A stretch of DNA of 26,583 nucleotides. Source: CAZWBR01 sp964404205 (lineage in GTDB: Bacteria > Bacteroidota > Bacteroidia > Bacteroidales > Prolixibacteraceae). Location of the stretch: contig CAYOJD010000035.1 in assembly GCA_964404205.1 (NCBI GenBank), forward strand, positions 1-26,583, given 5' to 3'. Shown here in pieces: positions 7,630 through 16,555 of the stretch (positions are counted from its first letter, which is position 1; the number at the start of each line of letters is the position of its first letter). The notes under the pieces were generated by a model, which worked only from the letters and a program-made list of their open reading frames with translations, had not been told where the DNA came from and made no database searches. The position numbers and the translations under genes were made by a program.

Positions 7630-9945
7630 TTATTTTTTTAAAGGTGAAACAATTGAACTACCAGATTTTGCAGTTAGTTCTTTACCGTAAAGTTCGAATT
7701 CCAGGTCGTGTGCCGAATGGTTTTCGATTGTAAGCTGTTCTTTTTCAACTTTGACTTTGATTGTTGCATTTCGGAAATTGATACGAAACGCAAATGATTT
7801 CCATGTTTTGGGAATAAAAGGGGCAAAGTGCAACCGGTTGTTCTGAACCCGCATGCCACCAAACCCTTGCACAAATGCCATCCAGGTGCCGCCCATCGAG
7901 GTGATATGACAGCCATCCTCGGTGTCGTTGTTGTAATCGTCGAGGTCGAGACGGGCTGTCCGGAGATACATTTCGTACGCCTTCTCTTCGTTGCCAATCA
8001 GCGCTGCCAAAATGGTATGGATACATGGCGAAAGCGATGATTCATGTACCGTCAGCGGTTCGTAGAAATCGAAATGGCGCGCAATGGTTTCTACGTCATA
8101 TTCGGGTTCGAACAGATAGAAACTCTGGAGCGTGTCGGCCTGTTTGATGTAGGGCGAACGAAGAATTCGGTCCCACGACCAGTTTTGGTTGATGGGGCGC
8201 TGCCCGGCTGGAATAGATGAAACGGGTCTTAAATCTTTGTCGAGGAACCCATCCTGTTGGAGATAGATATTACGCTTCGGATCGAAGGCGAAATAAATTT
8301 TTTCTGCAATATCTCTCCATTTGGCCGTTTCAGTGGCTTCGTCAAACTTCCATTTTTGCGCCAACGCGGCATATTCGACCGGATATTCTTTCTTCAGATA
8401 ATTAACTGCCTCCAACGTATATTCCAATGTCCACTGGGCGATACGGTTCGTGTGGAAATTGTTGTTGACATTGTTTTCGTATTCGTTGGGGCCGGTCACG
8501 CCGAGCATCACGTATTGCTGCTTTTCTTCCGACCAGTTGACCCGCTGTGCCCAGAACCGTGAAATTCCAAGCAGCACTTCAAATCCTTTGGGAAGAAGAT
8601 AACTTCTGTCGCCGGTGTACCGGATATAATCGTAAATGGCAAAGGCGATAGCGCCATTCCGGTGAATCTCTTCAAACGTAATTTCCCATTCGTTGTGGCA
8701 CTCTTCGCCGTTGATGGTAACCATCGGGTAGAGTGCCGCCCCGTCGGTGAATCCCAGTTTCGCTCCGTTTTCGATGGCTTTTTGCAAATGTTTGTGGCGG
8801 TAGGCCAGCAAGTTTTGCGACACCTGCTGTGGCGCTGTGGCAAGGTAGAACGGAAGACAGTAGGCTTCGGTATCCCAATAGGTAGAGCCGCCGTACTTTT
8901 CGCCAGTGAAGCCTTTCGGCCCAATATTCAATCGTTCGTCTTCGCCGGTATAGGTTTGCTGCAACTGGAAAATGTTGAAACGGATGCCTTGCTGGGCTGC
9001 AACATCGCCTTCGACAACGATGTCGCTGGTTTCCCATTTTTTCAGCCATGCGCGCGAATGTTCGTCGAGCATCGCATCGAAACCTTTCCGGTATGCCGTA
9101 TCGAGGTGTTGGAGGGCTGTTTCAACAAGTTTATCTTTCGAACAATATTCCGACGACAGGTTCACCCCATATTTTTCAATGGTGATGGTTTCGCCTTCTG
9201 ATATTTGAAGCGGAATAATATTGGCGATAAACTTATTGCGTTCTTCGAGATCGGCCGTAAACTGCTGTTCAGTCCTGTTTTTGAAAACTTTGATCTTCAT
9301 CCCGGAACAGACATGGAAAAAGGTTTTTCTCACTTCGGCGGTTACCCAACCGGTTCCGGGAGCTACCGATTTCTTTACCTCTTCCCAGAATTTTTCGTCA
9401 TAGTTCGAATCCTGATTGACGATGTCGAAATCGATATAGGGGATAAACGTTATTTTACTGTTGAAATTCAGTGCTTTTACTGAATATCGGATAGCCCCGG
9501 TTTCGGAATGCACAATGCTCAGGAACCGTTTTGACTCTACTTCAATCTGCTTCCCTGACGGAAGTTCGGCTTTGAAACTGCGCGAGAGTACGCCAACTTG
9601 CATGTCCAGTTCGCGGCGGAATGAAAGCACTTTGGCTTTGTGAAGATCGAGAAATTCGTTCCCTATTTTAATGTCGATGCCAATCCAGTTGGCTGCATTG
9701 AGCACTTTGGCGAAATATTCGGGATAGCCGTTTTTCCACCATCCCACGCGGGTCTTGTCGGGATAGTAAACTCCAGCCACATAATTCCCCTGTAGTGTTT
9801 CGCCGCTAAAGCGTTCCTCGAAGTTGGCACGATGTCCCATCCGGCCATTCCCGAGGCTCATCAGGCTTTCGCTGATTTTATTGTTTTCAGGAAAGAACCG
9901 GTCTTCGATAACTTTCCATTCGTGGTGTACAATATAGTTTTTCAT
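7630..9945 (-). CDS. GH65 maltose phosphorylase
   Basis: 771-residue cytoplasmic GH65 phosphorylase with no signal peptide. The expected reaction is maltose plus phosphate to glucose plus beta-D-glucose-1-phosphate. The ATG at 9945 is preferred over a TTG two codons upstream. Family landmarks are SLMSLGNGRMGHRANFEER (28-46), YGGSTYWDTEAY in the substrate site (351-362), and VTGPNEYENNV with the catalytic acid at E488, matching the general acid of characterised maltose phosphorylases. DGCHITSMGGTW (677-688) is a phosphate-site segment. The gene directly upstream encodes beta-phosphoglucomutase, the enzyme that consumes beta-glucose-1-phosphate, which supports inverting phosphorolysis of an alpha-glucoside. 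Trehalose or kojibiose phosphorylase are the alternatives; the starch context favours maltose. Confidence 0.93.
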   Translation of the reverse strand: MKNYIVHHEWKVIEDRFFPENNKISESLMSLGNGRMGHRANFEERFSGETLQGNYVAGVYYPDKTRVGWWKNGYPEYFAKVLNAANWIGIDIKIGNEFLDLHKAKVLSFRRELDMQVGVLSRSFKAELPSGKQIEVESKRFLSIVHSETGAIRYSVKALNFNSKITFIPYIDFDIVNQDSNYDEKFWEEVKKSVAPGTGWVTAEVRKTFFHVCSGMKIKVFKNRTEQQFTADLEERNKFIANIIPLQISEGETITIEKYGVNLSSEYCSKDKLVETALQHLDTAYRKGFDAMLDEHSRAWLKKWETSDIVVEGDVAAQQGIRFNIFQLQQTYTGEDERLNIGPKGFTGEKYGGSTYWDTEAYCLPFYLATAPQQVSQNLLAYRHKHLQKAIENGAKLGFTDGAALYPMVTINGEECHNEWEITFEEIHRNGAIAFAIYDYIRYTGDRSYLLPKGFEVLLGISRFWAQRVNWSEEKQQYVMLGVTGPNEYENNVNNNFHTNRIAQWTLEYTLEAVNYLKKEYPVEYAALAQKWKFDEATETAKWRDIAEKIYFAFDPKRNIYLQQDGFLDKDLRPVSSIPAGQRPINQNWSWDRILRSPYIKQADTLQSFYLFEPEYDVETIARHFDFYEPLTVHESSLSPCIHTILAALIGNEEKAYEMYLRTARLDLDDYNNDTEDGCHITSMGGTWMAFVQGFGGMRVQNNRLHFAPFIPKTWKSFAFRINFRNATIKVKVEKEQLTIENHSAHDLEFELYGKELTAKSGSSIVSPLKK

Positions 9946-9969
9946 ATTCAACAGAGTTAAAAAAACGGG

Positions 9970-10644
9970 TTATTGTTCCGTTGGGAACCAGCTCCGTAAT
10001 TTTTCGATATCCAACTCTTGAAATCCTTCGATTAGCCGGTCGGCACCTCGCAGGTTTTCTGCGCTGCCAACGCCCACAACCCGCATTCCGGCGTTGAGGG
10101 CGGCCTCTATTCCGGCCTGAGCATCTTCGAAAACCAGGCACGAACCGGCTGCATAGCCCAGTTCGGCTGCTCCTTTCAAAAAAACTTCGGGATCGGGTTT
10201 GGCATTCGATACTTTGTTGCCATCGATAATGGCATCGAATTTTTCTTTTAACCCAATCTTTTCCAGAATCATTGGTGCGTTTTTACTGGCCGAACCGAGA
10301 GCGATTCCTATTTTTTCGGCCCGTAGCTGGTCAAGAAAACGGGTTACGCCCGGTAAAATTTCTTCATTGGTCATTTTTGTGACATAGTCAACATAAATCT
10401 TATTTTTCCGGTCCGCAAGCTCCTGTTTCTGTTGCTGCCCTAGTTCGATACCTCCGGTTTCGAGCAAAATGTCGAGCGATTGCATTCGGCTGACACCCTT
10501 TAATTTTTCATTGTCCTCCTCCGAGAAGAAGAACCCCAATTCATCGGCAATCTGTTTCCAGGCGATGTAATGGTATTTGGCGGTGTCGACAATAACGCCG
10601 TCGAGGTCGAAAAGACAGGCTTTTATGGGTGAACTTTTACTCAT
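9970..10644 (-). CDS. pgmB: Beta-phosphoglucomutase (HAD family)
   Basis: 224-residue HAD phosphatase-fold enzyme that converts beta-glucose-1-phosphate to glucose-6-phosphate through the 1,6-bisphosphate. Visible motifs are FDLDGVIVDT with nucleophile D13 and acid/base D15, a helical cap with KLKGVSRMQSLDILL (47-61), GSASKNAP (117-124) with the phosphate-binding serine and K121, the NAKPDPEVF lysine K149, and magnesium ligands in VFEDAQAGIEAA (E173, D174). The KGVSRMQSLD cap segment is characteristic of PgmB and not of generic HAD phosphatases. Its ATG begins the base after the TAA of the MFS gene, and the GH65 gene follows 24 bp later, so it links import and phosphorolysis in one operon. 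Confidence 0.94.
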   Translation of the reverse strand: MSKSSPIKACLFDLDGVIVDTAKYHYIAWKQIADELGFFFSEEDNEKLKGVSRMQSLDILLETGGIELGQQQKQELADRKNKIYVDYVTKMTNEEILPGVTRFLDQLRAEKIGIALGSASKNAPMILEKIGLKEKFDAIIDGNKVSNAKPDPEVFLKGAAELGYAAGSCLVFEDAQAGIEAALNAGMRVVGVGSAENLRGADRLIEGFQELDIEKLRSWFPTEQ

Positions 10645-11961
10645 TTAATCTGTAATTTTTTCCCTGATAAATAGTACTGAGAGGCCGGCGATAATCATCG
10701 ATACCCCGGCAACACCCAGCATCACAATAGCTTTTCCGCCGAAGAGTGTCAGGAGCGAAGCCCCGAGCAAACCGGCTGCAATTTGTGGGATAGTAATGGT
10801 AGCATTGAAAATACCCATGTAAACACCCATTTTATCGGCTGGCAAGGATGCCGAAAGGATGGCATAAGGCATGGCAAGCACGGCAGCCCAGGCAATACCT
10901 ACGGCAATCATCGCATAAATGAGCGTGTACTGATCTTTGATAATCGTCATTGAAATCAACCCGATTCCACCGATTACCAGCGATGAGAGGTAAATGGTCT
11001 TACGGCCGAAGCGGTTGGCAAACCGGGCCATAACGATGGAGAACAAAGCGCCAAAAAGGCTGTACATGGCAAAAATAACACCTACCCAGTTGCCTGCTTC
11101 GTTATAGGCCTGCGAGGTTGAGTCGCCCGGCAAGGTATTCCAGACATGCTGGGCCACGCCGGGGGTGGTGTAAACCCACATCATAAAAAAGGCAAACCAC
11201 GAGAAAAACTGAACGATGGCCAGCTGCCACATGGTAGATGGGATATTCTTAATCAGCTCTGAGAACGATGTTTTTTGGATAACCGGTTCCAGGCTGTGGT
11301 AGCGGGCATACTCTTCCGGCGGATACTCGCGTGTTGTGAAACTTGTTATGATTACCGAAGCAAGCAATACTGCTCCTCCAATGTAGAAAGACCAGATTAC
11401 CGTTGAGGCAACTTTTTCCCCTTCGGCCGGAATATTTGAAACCCCAAACCAGGTAAGCAGAAATGGCAAAATTGAACCGATTACAGCACCGGTATTAATA
11501 AGAAAACTCTGAATAGAATAACCGATGTTTCGCTGTTCTTCGCCAACCATATCGCCAACCAGTGCGCGGAAGGGCTGCATGGTAACATTGAACGAGGTAT
11601 CCATGAAAAGCAACATGGTGGCTCCAAAAAAGAGTGGCGGCAACAGATGGGCGAAGAACTCGGAGTTGGGCATAAATAACATAGCCAGTGCCGAAGCAAT
11701 TGCCCCGCCCAGAATAAACGGTATCCGTCGTCCGAGCCTCGTCCAGGTTTTATCGCTCGATAGACCGACTATTGGTTGTACAATAAGTCCTGCCAAAGGA
11801 GCAGCAAGCCAAAAGTAGCTTAGGTGTTCCACCTCTGCGCCCAGGGCCGATAATATTCGGCTTGTGTTTCCGTTCTGCAGAGAGTAGCCAATCTGAACAC
11901 CCATGAACCCAAAGCTCATGTTCCAGATCTGCCAAAAGGAGAGATGTGGTTTTTTAGCCAT
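10645..11961 (-). CDS. MFS maltose/oligosaccharide importer (SLC45/GPH-like)
   Basis: 438-residue polytopic inner-membrane protein with about 12 hydrophobic segments, expected to carry maltose from periplasm to cytoplasm, probably by proton symport. Residues 66-84 hold a variant of the MFS loop 2-3 signature (GLSSDKTWTRLGRRIPFIL), which with the N-terminal FGFMGVQIGYSLQNGN segment resembles the SLC45/sucrose-transporter branch. A second copy of the loop signature is RFANRFGRKTIY in the second half. It is the first gene of the minus-strand operon and its TAA touches the ATG of pgmB, which ties the substrate to phosphorolysis products. The start at 11961 lies 145 bp after a predicted promoter. 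Substrate identity is from context. Confidence 0.88.
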   Translation of the reverse strand: MAKKPHLSFWQIWNMSFGFMGVQIGYSLQNGNTSRILSALGAEVEHLSYFWLAAPLAGLIVQPIVGLSSDKTWTRLGRRIPFILGGAIASALAMLFMPNSEFFAHLLPPLFFGATMLLFMDTSFNVTMQPFRALVGDMVGEEQRNIGYSIQSFLINTGAVIGSILPFLLTWFGVSNIPAEGEKVASTVIWSFYIGGAVLLASVIITSFTTREYPPEEYARYHSLEPVIQKTSFSELIKNIPSTMWQLAIVQFFSWFAFFMMWVYTTPGVAQHVWNTLPGDSTSQAYNEAGNWVGVIFAMYSLFGALFSIVMARFANRFGRKTIYLSSLVIGGIGLISMTIIKDQYTLIYAMIAVGIAWAAVLAMPYAILSASLPADKMGVYMGIFNATITIPQIAAGLLGASLLTLFGGKAIVMLGVAGVSMIIAGLSVLFIREKITD

Positions 11962-12105
11962 AATTTGAATTTTGAATTAACGAACTTTTCAAACCTTGTA
12001 AAAGCCTGATAAATCGCAAAAATTTACAAATGACAAATTAAAAAGAAAAGACAACATCCAGACGGATATTGTATCAGAGAGGAAATAGTGATTGATTTTC
12101 GTTTA

Positions 12106-12137
12106 CAAAAATAGGAAAATACTACTGTAAAATCCAA
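12106..12137 (-). promoter_or_regulatory. Promoter of the MFS-pgmB-GH65-susA-amylase operon
   Basis: On the minus strand TATTTTTG (12113 down to 12106) is an exact match to TAnnTTTG, and TTG (12137 down to 12135) lies 21 bp upstream as the -33 element. Transcription would start near 12100, giving a leader of about 140 nt before the MFS ATG. The LacI-type palindrome lies 74.5 bp (centre) upstream of the first base of the -7 element. Confidence 0.6.
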
Positions 12138-12181
12138 GCGCTAAATGCTTTTGAATCAAAAAAATATCAAAATTTATCTCC

Positions 12182-12193
12182 GCAAACGTTTGC
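12182..12193. promoter_or_regulatory. LacI-family operator upstream of the MFS operon
   Basis: The perfect 12-bp palindrome GCAAACGTTTGC with a central CG step is typical of LacI-family binding sites. The same palindrome, within an identical 16-bp stretch (CC before, AT after), occurs upstream of susC. It lies 17 bp beyond the stop codon of the lacI gene, well upstream of the predicted MFS promoter, which fits activation better than promoter blocking. Confidence 0.8.
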
Positions 12194-12209
12194 ATTGCGC
12201 TTTTGATGA

Positions 12210-13223
12210 TTATATTTTTTTGGTCGATTCGCGCAAGACCAGGTTGGTTTCGATAAAATAGGTCTTATAATCGCCCGAATCGCTTGTCTGAATCCGTTCC
12301 AAGAGTACTTGAGCCGCTTTTACGCCCATTTCGTAGCCATGCTGATTCACGGAACTGAGTGTTGGGGTGGTAATGTCCGAGAAGAATCCAGCCGAAAATC
12401 CGATAACTTCTACTTTCTTAGGTACCGGAACCGACATTTGATTCAATGTTTTCAATACCCCAACAGCGGTATGGTCGTTCACGGTAAAAATACCGTCGGG
12501 AGGAATGGGAAGCTGCATCAATTTACGAGTGGCAGCGCCCGAAAGTTCGAACGTGTCGGCTATCATCACATACTCTTCCCTAAACGGTAGATTATTGTCG
12601 GTTAAGGCTTTTTTGTACCCTTCGAGCCTTTTGATCCCAATGCCCAGTGACGATGGTGCCGTTAAGTGGGCAATATATTTACACCCGTTGTCAATCAGAT
12701 GTTGGGTGGCATTGTAAGCAGCTTTCATGTCGTCAATTATCACATTGTCGGCATCGAAATTCTCAGGAACGCGGTCAAAAAAGACAATTGGCACTCCATT
12801 TTCCCTGAGGTTCATCAGGTGCGAACAGTCGTGTGTTTCTTTCGAAATGGAGACCAGCGCCCCTTCAACGCGGTTGGAGAGGAGAGCCTGGGTATTGATG
12901 ATCTCACGGCTGTAATTCTCATTCGACTGGCAAACCATCACATTGTAGCCAGCGTCGTAGGCTACATCTTCAATCCCGCTGATTACTGACGAAAAAAAGA
13001 AATGGACAATTTGCGGGATGATTACGCCGATGGTTTTGGTCCGGCTGTTTTTAAGTGAAAGGGCGACTGCATTAGGTTTGTATCGCAGTTTGGCAGCCAT
13101 CTCGTTGACCGCCTCTTTCGTTTCGCGGCTAATATCGGGATGATCTTTCAGCGCCCTGGAAACCGTTGATGCCGATATTCCCAGAGCTTTTGCAATATCT
13201 TTTATCGTCGCCGGAGTGTTCAT
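12210..13223 (-). CDS. LacI-family transcriptional regulator of the maltodextrin locus
   Basis: 337-residue LacI/GalR-type regulator. Residues 6-25 form the helix-turn-helix (TIKDIAKALGISASTVSRAL). The hinge segment YKPNAVALSL (48-57) carries the leucine (L55) that usually wedges into a central CG step, matching the GCAAACGTTTGC sites. A periplasmic-binding-protein-like effector domain follows from about residue 63 (KTIGVIIP) to the end, including VFFDRVP, FTVNDHTAVGVL and VEVIGFSAGFFSDITTPTLS. The gene lies between two operons and is flanked by the two operator copies, so it is the obvious regulator of both. The ligand is probably a maltodextrin or an early breakdown product. The upstream site positions suggest it may activate; repression is not excluded. 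Confidence 0.94.
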   Translation of the reverse strand: MNTPATIKDIAKALGISASTVSRALKDHPDISRETKEAVNEMAAKLRYKPNAVALSLKNSRTKTIGVIIPQIVHFFFSSVISGIEDVAYDAGYNVMVCQSNENYSREIINTQALLSNRVEGALVSISKETHDCSHLMNLRENGVPIVFFDRVPENFDADNVIIDDMKAAYNATQHLIDNGCKYIAHLTAPSSLGIGIKRLEGYKKALTDNNLPFREEYVMIADTFELSGAATRKLMQLPIPPDGIFTVNDHTAVGVLKTLNQMSVPVPKKVEVIGFSAGFFSDITTPTLSSVNQHGYEMGVKAAQVLLERIQTSDSGDYKTYFIETNLVLRESTKKI

Positions 13224-13247
13224 CTGTTATAAGTTACATCTGGTCTA

Positions 13248-13255
13248 CAAATGTA
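13248..13255 (-). promoter_or_regulatory. Predicted -7 element of lacI
   Basis: On the minus strand TACATTTG (13255 down to 13248) matches TAnnTTTG exactly, 25 bp upstream of the lacI ATG. No well-spaced TTTG was found upstream, so the promoter may be weak. The rest of the 342-bp lacI-susC gap (13224-13565) holds the operator, half-site and susC promoter described separately. Confidence 0.45.
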
Positions 13256-13353
13256 AAAATAATTAAGTTGATTGTTTAAATAACAAACACCGGGCCATGC
13301 TTTCTCTGTCAAAATCAACCAAAAGTTAAAAAATGTTGTAAAACATGTTTACT

Positions 13354-13360
13354 GCAAACG
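13354..13360 (+). promoter_or_regulatory. Extra LacI half-site upstream of susC
   Basis: GCAAACG repeats the left half of the full operator exactly 12 bp upstream of it. A 10-bp palindrome, AAACATGTTT (13341-13350), sits just before. The half-site could extend the binding platform at the susC promoter; the MFS side has no such addition. Confidence 0.4.
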
Positions 13361-13365
13361 TCACC

Positions 13366-13377
13366 GCAAACGTTTGC
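13366..13377. promoter_or_regulatory. LacI-family operator upstream of susC
   Basis: The second copy of the palindrome GCAAACGTTTGC, identical over 16 bp (13364-13379) to the copy at 12180-12195. Its centre is 64.5 bp upstream of the susC -7 candidate, exactly 10 bp closer than the matching distance at the MFS promoter, so the site faces the same side of the helix in both. Confidence 0.8.
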
Positions 13378-13435
13378 ATATCATTTTCGTGTCAATGAGC
13401 TGTTAAGGGTGTATTAAATAAATGTTAAGATGTCT

Positions 13436-13443
13436 TACTTTCG
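13436..13443 (+). promoter_or_regulatory. Predicted -7 element of the susCDEF operon
   Basis: TACTTTCG, one base off TAnnTTTG, is the best candidate in the lacI-susC gap. The position where a -33 TTTG should lie (about 13412-13416) has only AT-rich sequence (GTATTA). A poor -33 element next to an upstream operator is what an activator-dependent promoter would show. The leader to the susC ATG would be about 115 nt. Confidence 0.45.
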
Positions 13444-13461
13444 CCGAATAAAATGGCGAAA
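13439..13461 (+). repeat. Inverted repeat overlapping the susC promoter
   Basis: TTTCGCC (13439-13445) and GGCGAAA (13455-13461) pair perfectly over 7 bp around the 9-nt spacer GAATAAAAT. The left arm overlaps the predicted -7 element. It could be a second protein-binding palindrome or, if transcription starts further upstream, a hairpin in the mRNA leader. Confidence 0.5.
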
Positions 13462-13565
13462 TAATAGGTATCAGAAAGGATTATTGATTGATTTTCAGAA
13501 TTATATGTATTTAACGTTTATTATGATACTAAATGTTTAACCATGATTTATGAACCAATAATTAG

Positions 13566-16535
13566 ATGCTCATGAAAATTAAGTTTTTTAACATGAAGTC
13601 GGTTTGGCTTTTCCTGTTCGCGATGATTTCACTATCGGTCGCAGCGCAGGAAAGATCAATCAGCGGAACAGTTTCCGATGCTTCAACCAAAGAACCACTT
13701 ATCGGTGTGACCGTTTTAGTTGAGGGAACCTTTACTGGGACAGTTACCGATTTTGATGGAAATTACACTATCAAAGTTGAATCCGGCAAAAATCTCGTCT
13801 TTTCATTTGTCGGATATCAGGCTCAAACCATTGCAGTGGGCCAGCAATCGAAAATCGATGTATCTCTTGCTCTCGAAACCAGGGGTTTGGATGAAGTAGT
13901 GGTCATTGGCTATGGTCAGGTAAAAAAATCTGACGCTACCGGTTCGGTTGTTGCCATCGATTCAAAGAGCTTTAATAAAGGTGCCATTACTTCAGCTCAG
14001 GACCTTTTAGTAGGGAAGAGTGCCGGTGTGGTTATTACGACTTCAGGCGGTGCGCCTGGTAGCGGCTCAACTATCCGTGTACGTGGTGGTTCATCGCTGA
14101 ATGCTTCAAACGACCCGTTAATTATTATCGATGGTGTTGCGCTCGACAACAATAATATTGCCGGTAGCAGCAACTTCCTTTCGTTTGTAAACCCCAACGA
14201 TATCGAAACTTTTACCGTATTAAAAGATGCCTCGGCAACTGCAATTTATGGTTCGCGTGCCTCAAACGGTGTTATTTTGATTACCACCAAGAAAGGAAAA
14301 GCAGGCTCTCCTTTCCGTGTAAGCTATAATGGAAACTTTGGTGTAGCCAGCCCAATCAAATACCTCGATGTATATTCGGGAGACGAAATGCGTCAGATTG
14401 CATTGGATAAAGTTAACTCAGGCCTTTTTGATGCTTCAACGCTGAGCAAGCTGGGTTCAGAAAATACCAACTGGCAGAAAGAGATTTTCCGCACGGCCAT
14501 CACTCACGACCATAATGTAAGTTTTTCAGGCTCTGCCGATGTACTTCCATATCGTGTTTCGCTGGGTTATACCTCGCAGGATGGTATCATGAAAAACACC
14601 GACATGCGACGCTATACCGGTTCTATCAGCCTCGATCCGGTTGCGCTTAATGGCAATCTGAAAATTAACCTGAATGCCAAAGGGATGTATTCGGACCATA
14701 ATTATGGCGATACCGGCGCTCAAGGTTCAGCATTGAATATGGACCCAACTCAGCCTATCAAGGATGGCACTGCCAATTCTGATGGTTACTTCCAGTGGCC
14801 CAACTACGGAGCCAATCTTGGTACGCCCAACCCGGTTGAGCAGTTGATGGCTGCTGACAATAAGTCGACGGTTAAGCGTTTGATAGCCAATGCGCAGTTT
14901 AACTATCGTCTGCCTTTTCTTCCTGAATTGCAGGCTAACCTGAATGTTGCGAAAGACCATGCTGTCAGCGAAGGCCACAATATCCGTCCTACCACTTCGC
15001 CTTCAACACTTACAGCACCGCTTTGGGGTAGAGTGAGCAACTATAGCGGCGAGAACTTTAACGATCTGTTCGACTTCTATTTGAATTACAATAAAGAGTT
15101 CGAAAGCATTCGCAGCCGTGTGGATGCTACTGCCGGTTACTCATGGCAGCACTTCCTCCGCAAAGGGAAAACATTGACCCACGGTGTCGAAGATTTGAAC
15201 CACCCTTATCAGGAAACTGAAAATTCGTCATTCATTACCGAGAACTATCTGGTATCGTTCTTCGGCCGTTTGAACTATACTTTTGCCAATCGTTATCTGT
15301 TTACATTGACTGTCCGTAACGATGGTTCAAGCCGCTTTTCCGGCGACAACCAGTGGGGTCTTTTCCCATCGGCTGCTTTTGCATGGAAAATTAAAGAAGA
15401 ATCGTTCCTGAAAGATGTGGATGCTGTTTCTGACCTGAAACTTCGTTTAGGTTGGGGTTTAACCGGTCAGCAGGATATTGGTAACGACTATCCGGCACAG
15501 GCCACTTATATTGCTTCGGCTGCAGGGTCATATTACCCAATCGACGGGATGTTCAGGCCAACATTGCGCCCCAATGCCTACGACCCTGATATTAAATGGG
15601 AAGAGACTGACACCAAAAACATTGGTTTGGATTTTGGTTTTGCAGACAACCGTATTACCGGTTCAATCGACCTTTACAAACGTGTAACCAACGATTTGCT
15701 CAATACCGTTACCATCCCGACAGGTAGCAATTTTTCCAATACATTGCTTACCAATGTTGGCAGCCTCGAAAACAAAGGGGTTGAGTTTACGCTCGATGTA
15801 ATGCCAATTTCGAAGCAGGATATGTCGTTAAACATTGGTTTTAACCTGACATATAACGAGAATACCATTACCAAATTATTGCTCACCGACGATCCGGATT
15901 ATATCGGTATCCTTTACGGCGATGCGTTCACAGGCCAGAAACAGGTTACCCGCGTGGGCTATCCTGCCTATTCGTTCTTTGTAAACAAACAGGTTTATGG
16001 TCAGGATGGAAAACCAATCGAAGGTCTTTATGAAGATCTTTCAGGTGAAGGTGGTGCCGTCAATGGCGACAACAATGACAAGTATATCTACAAAGATCCG
16101 GCACCCGATTTCCTTCTTGGTCTTTCGGCCCGTTTCAACTATAAGAACTTCGATTTTTCTGCATCAGCCCGTGCAAGCATCGGTAACTATGTATACAATG
16201 GCGTATCGGCAGGAGCCTCTTACGATCAGGTTTACCAGATTGGTTACTGGAAAAACTTCACGAAATATCTTACCGAACACAACTTCGTGAAACGTCAGTT
16301 TACCAGCGACTATTTTGTTGAAAATGGCTCGTTTATGAAACTCGACAACATCAGTGCCGGTTATACTTTCAACAATCTCTTCGAAAAGATTTCTGCCCGT
16401 GTAAGTTTTACGGCTCAGAACATCTGGACTGTAACCAAATACAAAGGACTCGATCCTGAAGTTTCCGGAGGGATCGACAACAATATCTATCCGCGTCCCC
16501 AGGTATTTATTCTTGGGCTTAACGTAAACTATTAA
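13566..16535 (+). CDS. susC: SusC-like TonB-dependent outer-membrane transporter
   Basis: 989-residue SusC/RagA-type transporter that imports maltodextrins across the outer membrane using TonB energy, with SusD as the lid. A signal peptide ends near VAAQ (residue 28); ATGs at 13566, 13572 and 13593 are all possible starts. Residues about 31-103 are a carboxypeptidase-regulatory-like domain (SISGTVSDASTKEPLIGVTV), followed by the TonB box region DEVVVIGYG (109-117). The plug domain (about 118-243) has the SusC hallmarks IRVRGGSSLNASNDP and LKDASATAIYGSRASNG. A 22-strand barrel fills the rest and ends in NVNY with a terminal aromatic. It is the first gene of the susCDEF operon, followed 20 bp later by susD. 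Confidence 0.96.
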   Translation: MLMKIKFFNMKSVWLFLFAMISLSVAAQERSISGTVSDASTKEPLIGVTVLVEGTFTGTVTDFDGNYTIKVESGKNLVFSFVGYQAQTIAVGQQSKIDVSLALETRGLDEVVVIGYGQVKKSDATGSVVAIDSKSFNKGAITSAQDLLVGKSAGVVITTSGGAPGSGSTIRVRGGSSLNASNDPLIIIDGVALDNNNIAGSSNFLSFVNPNDIETFTVLKDASATAIYGSRASNGVILITTKKGKAGSPFRVSYNGNFGVASPIKYLDVYSGDEMRQIALDKVNSGLFDASTLSKLGSENTNWQKEIFRTAITHDHNVSFSGSADVLPYRVSLGYTSQDGIMKNTDMRRYTGSISLDPVALNGNLKINLNAKGMYSDHNYGDTGAQGSALNMDPTQPIKDGTANSDGYFQWPNYGANLGTPNPVEQLMAADNKSTVKRLIANAQFNYRLPFLPELQANLNVAKDHAVSEGHNIRPTTSPSTLTAPLWGRVSNYSGENFNDLFDFYLNYNKEFESIRSRVDATAGYSWQHFLRKGKTLTHGVEDLNHPYQETENSSFITENYLVSFFGRLNYTFANRYLFTLTVRNDGSSRFSGDNQWGLFPSAAFAWKIKEESFLKDVDAVSDLKLRLGWGLTGQQDIGNDYPAQATYIASAAGSYYPIDGMFRPTLRPNAYDPDIKWEETDTKNIGLDFGFADNRITGSIDLYKRVTNDLLNTVTIPTGSNFSNTLLTNVGSLENKGVEFTLDVMPISKQDMSLNIGFNLTYNENTITKLLLTDDPDYIGILYGDAFTGQKQVTRVGYPAYSFFVNKQVYGQDGKPIEGLYEDLSGEGGAVNGDNNDKYIYKDPAPDFLLGLSARFNYKNFDFSASARASIGNYVYNGVSAGASYDQVYQIGYWKNFTKYLTEHNFVKRQFTSDYFVENGSFMKLDNISAGYTFNNLFEKISARVSFTAQNIWTVTKYKGLDPEVSGGIDNNIYPRPQVFILGLNVNY

Positions 16536-16555
16536 TCATCTAATAGCAAAGCATT

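Noticed and set aside
12182..12193. The palindrome after lacI read as its terminator
   Set aside because: The arms are only 6 bp with no loop and the T-run is about 17 nt away; the exact second copy before susC supports an operator.
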